Origin: Solimonas sp040391865
GTDB taxonomy: Bacteria > Pseudomonadota > Gammaproteobacteria > Nevskiales > Nevskiaceae
Assembly: GCA_040391865.1 (NCBI GenBank)
Contig: JBEBWZ010000146.1
Span: forward strand, 1 to 8,344
DNA length: 8,344 nt
Reading direction: 5' to 3'
The notes below the pieces were generated by a model. That model saw nothing but the letters and a program-made list of their open reading frames with translations, had not been told where the DNA came from and searched no databases. Shown here piece by piece: positions 7,387-8,344 of this stretch. How positions within the stretch are numbered: position 1 is the stretch's first letter; each line of letters starts with the position of its first letter. The position numbers were made by a program, and so were the translations under genes.

Positions 7387-7426
7387 CTCTCGCCCCGCTT
7401 GCGGGGATAGGGTTGGGGTGAGGGGC
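7387..7426. repeat. short GC-rich palindromic repeat with a CCCTCACCCC-type arm
   Basis: CCCCGC/GCGGGG forms a perfect 6-bp stem (7393-7406), flanked by GATAGGGTTGGGGTGAGGGG. On the other strand this reads as the widespread dispersed motif CCCCTCACCCCAACCCTATC. I recognise this motif as a common intergenic repeat in gammaproteobacteria, from memory. No T-run follows. Confidence 0.6.
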
Positions 7427-7512
7427 GTCGTCGTCGGAGATGCCTGAATTTTTGGGGTTTCAACCACAGCCGTGTCTGATCCGCCTAAGGCTTGATCCGA
7501 TCTGCGTGAATA

Positions 7513-7578
7513 GCGGGGATTGGAAATTCGGGATTGGGGATGGGCAGAAATCCGCGTTCACAAATCCCCAATCCCTTC
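7513..7578. repeat. GGGATTGGGGAT inverted-repeat element
   Basis: A perfect 12-bp inverted repeat, GGGATTGGGGAT (7530-7541) and ATCCCCAATCCC (7564-7575), encloses 22 bases. A further partial copy (GGGGATTGG, 7515-7523) lies just before it. Such GGGATTGGGGA-type tandem or inverted motifs resemble dispersed repeats of xanthomonad-like genomes, from memory. The remaining leader (about 7579-7683) shows no convincing promoter, only a short GCGG/CCGC stem near 7658-7670. Confidence 0.6.
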
Positions 7579-7683
7579 TTTCCCAGCATCGCCTCACCGG
7601 TAGGGACAAGGCCACCACGCACGTTCAAGGTAAGCATGGGAGTGGCGGGCCGCGTCAGCGGGCTTGCCGCAGTGCGTTCAGGG

Positions 7684-7690
7684 AAGGAGG
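7684..7690 (+). promoter_or_regulatory. strong Shine-Dalgarno of the TonB-dependent receptor
   Basis: AAGGAGG ends five bases before the ATG at 7696, a near-perfect match to the 16S rRNA tail. It fixes the receptor start. Confidence 0.85.
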
Positions 7691-7695
7691 TCAAA

Positions 7696-8344
7696 ATGAA
7701 AAGTACGTGTCGCAGGATCACTACGCCCGGTCGTCGTGCCGGAATCACACGCGCAACAACGCAGGGATTGATGCTGGCGCTGCTGCTGATCGGGGCCGGT
7801 GCTGTCAGCGCGCAGCAAGCGACAGAACAGCCATCGTCATCAACCGCTGCGATGCAAGCGCAGCAGCATGAGTTCAGGATCGAGGGTGGCGATCTGGGAG
7901 AAGCGCTGGATCAGTTCGCCCAACAGACCCGGCTGCAAATCATCTTCAACCCGGACTTTCTGATCGGGAAAACCGCGTCCGATATCAGTGGCCGCTACAC
8001 CGCCAATGAGGTTCTGCAGCAATTGCTCAATGGCACGGGCCTGTCGTGGGAATACGTCAACGAAAAGACACTGACCATCCGCCCCGCCGTAGCGCGGGGG
8101 CAGGGTGCTGATGCCGGCGCAGCGCTCGGTGCAGGCGGTGATCCCGCAATGGCGGATGGGGTCGCATCGGCCAGCGTGGAGACCGATCCCGGGATGAACT
8201 TCACCGGTGAATCCACCACGGCCTCGGTGGAAACCGTGCGCCATCAGGGCATCGAAGAAATCATCGTCACCGGGCAGAAAAAGGAAGAACGCATCCAGGA
8301 CGTACCGATCGCGATCAGCGCCTTCTCGTCGGAAGACCTGAACA
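7696..8344 (+). CDS. TonB-dependent receptor with N-terminal STN signalling domain, C-terminus cut by window edge
   Basis: Outer-membrane transporter/transducer; only the first 216 residues are present of an expected 800-1000. A signal peptide (about 1-39) has an Arg-rich n-region, the hydrophobic core LMLALLLIGAGA and a likely cleavage after VSA. The STN (secretin/TonB short N-terminal) domain spans about 58-130: HEFRIEGGDLGEALDQFAQQ, then LQIIFNPDFLIGKTASDISG, EVLQQLLNGTGLSWEYVN, TLTIRP. A Gly/Ala-rich linker of about 55 residues follows. The TonB box and plug start are EEIIVTGQKKEERIQDVPIAISAFS (from about 187, in parts). The STN domain normally contacts the FecR C-terminus, which fits the upstream sigma/FecR pair. 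The ligand (siderophore, haem, oligosaccharide or other) is not readable from this part. The QDVPIAISAFS plug start is typical of the many receptors of xanthomonad/sphingomonad-like bacteria. Confidence 0.93.
   Translation, partial: MKSTCRRITTPGRRAGITRATTQGLMLALLLIGAGAVSAQQATEQPSSSTAAMQAQQHEFRIEGGDLGEALDQFAQQTRLQIIFNPDFLIGKTASDISGRYTANEVLQQLLNGTGLSWEYVNEKTLTIRPAVARGQGADAGAALGAGGDPAMADGVASASVETDPGMNFTGESTTASVETVRHQGIEEIIVTGQKKEERIQDVPIAISAFSSEDLN

Noticed and set aside
7215..7695. CRISPR array or insertion sequence in the repeat-rich gap
   Set aside because: The repeats differ from one another, have no regular spacing, and no transposase or Cas gene is present.
7440..7871. 143-codon plus-strand ORF across the repeat region
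   Set aside because: It runs through the inverted repeats and then overlaps the receptor in another frame; the receptor frame has signal peptide, strong ribosome site and STN domain.

Overview
The window is GC-rich gammaproteobacterial chromosome. It holds a conserved housekeeping block followed by a cell-surface signalling and uptake cluster. RpoD, S21, TsaD and most of DnaG read like gammaproteobacterial proteins. The order rpsU-yqeY-dnaG-rpoD facing away from tsaD, next to a FecI/FecR/TonB-receptor cluster, suggests the Xanthomonadales/Nevskiales part of the class. That placement is inference from gene content and I cannot fix a genus.

Minus strand, 4298 down to 1: this is the 'macromolecular synthesis' operon. 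A good sigma-70 promoter (TTGCAC, 17 bp, TAGAAT) drives rpsU (ribosomal protein S21). Behind rpsU lie several stem-loops, one a convincing rho-independent terminator. Then come yqeY (GatB/YqeY-domain protein), dnaG (primase) and rpoD (housekeeping sigma-70, running off the left edge after region 2). The terminator after rpsU fits the known logic of this operon, with much S21 and little primase and sigma. A perfect TATAAT upstream of rpoD suggests an additional internal promoter. The most unusual feature is in dnaG: its N-terminal zinc-finger keeps the surrounding fold motifs but has lost three of the four expected zinc ligands.

Plus strand, 4319 to 5422: tsaD (gcp/ygjD), for the tRNA t6A modification, is divergent from rpsU. 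Its probable -10 box lies six bases before the ATG and no Shine-Dalgarno is present, so the transcript may be leaderless.

Plus strand, 5520 to 8344: a cell-surface signalling set. A FecI-type ECF sigma factor, probably starting at a TTG behind a strong GGAGGAG, is followed four bases later by a FecR-type membrane anti-sigma regulator. A 481-base gap packed with three different palindromic or inverted-repeat elements follows. Then comes the start of a TonB-dependent receptor with signal peptide, STN signalling domain and TonB box, cut by the right edge. Together these would sense an extracellular ligand at the outer membrane, relay it through TonB and FecR, and release the sigma factor to activate receptor transcription. 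The ligand cannot be told from this fragment.

No tRNA, rRNA, CRISPR array, insertion sequence or prophage gene is visible. Apart from the primase zinc-finger change, I see no clear sign of an undescribed multi-gene system.
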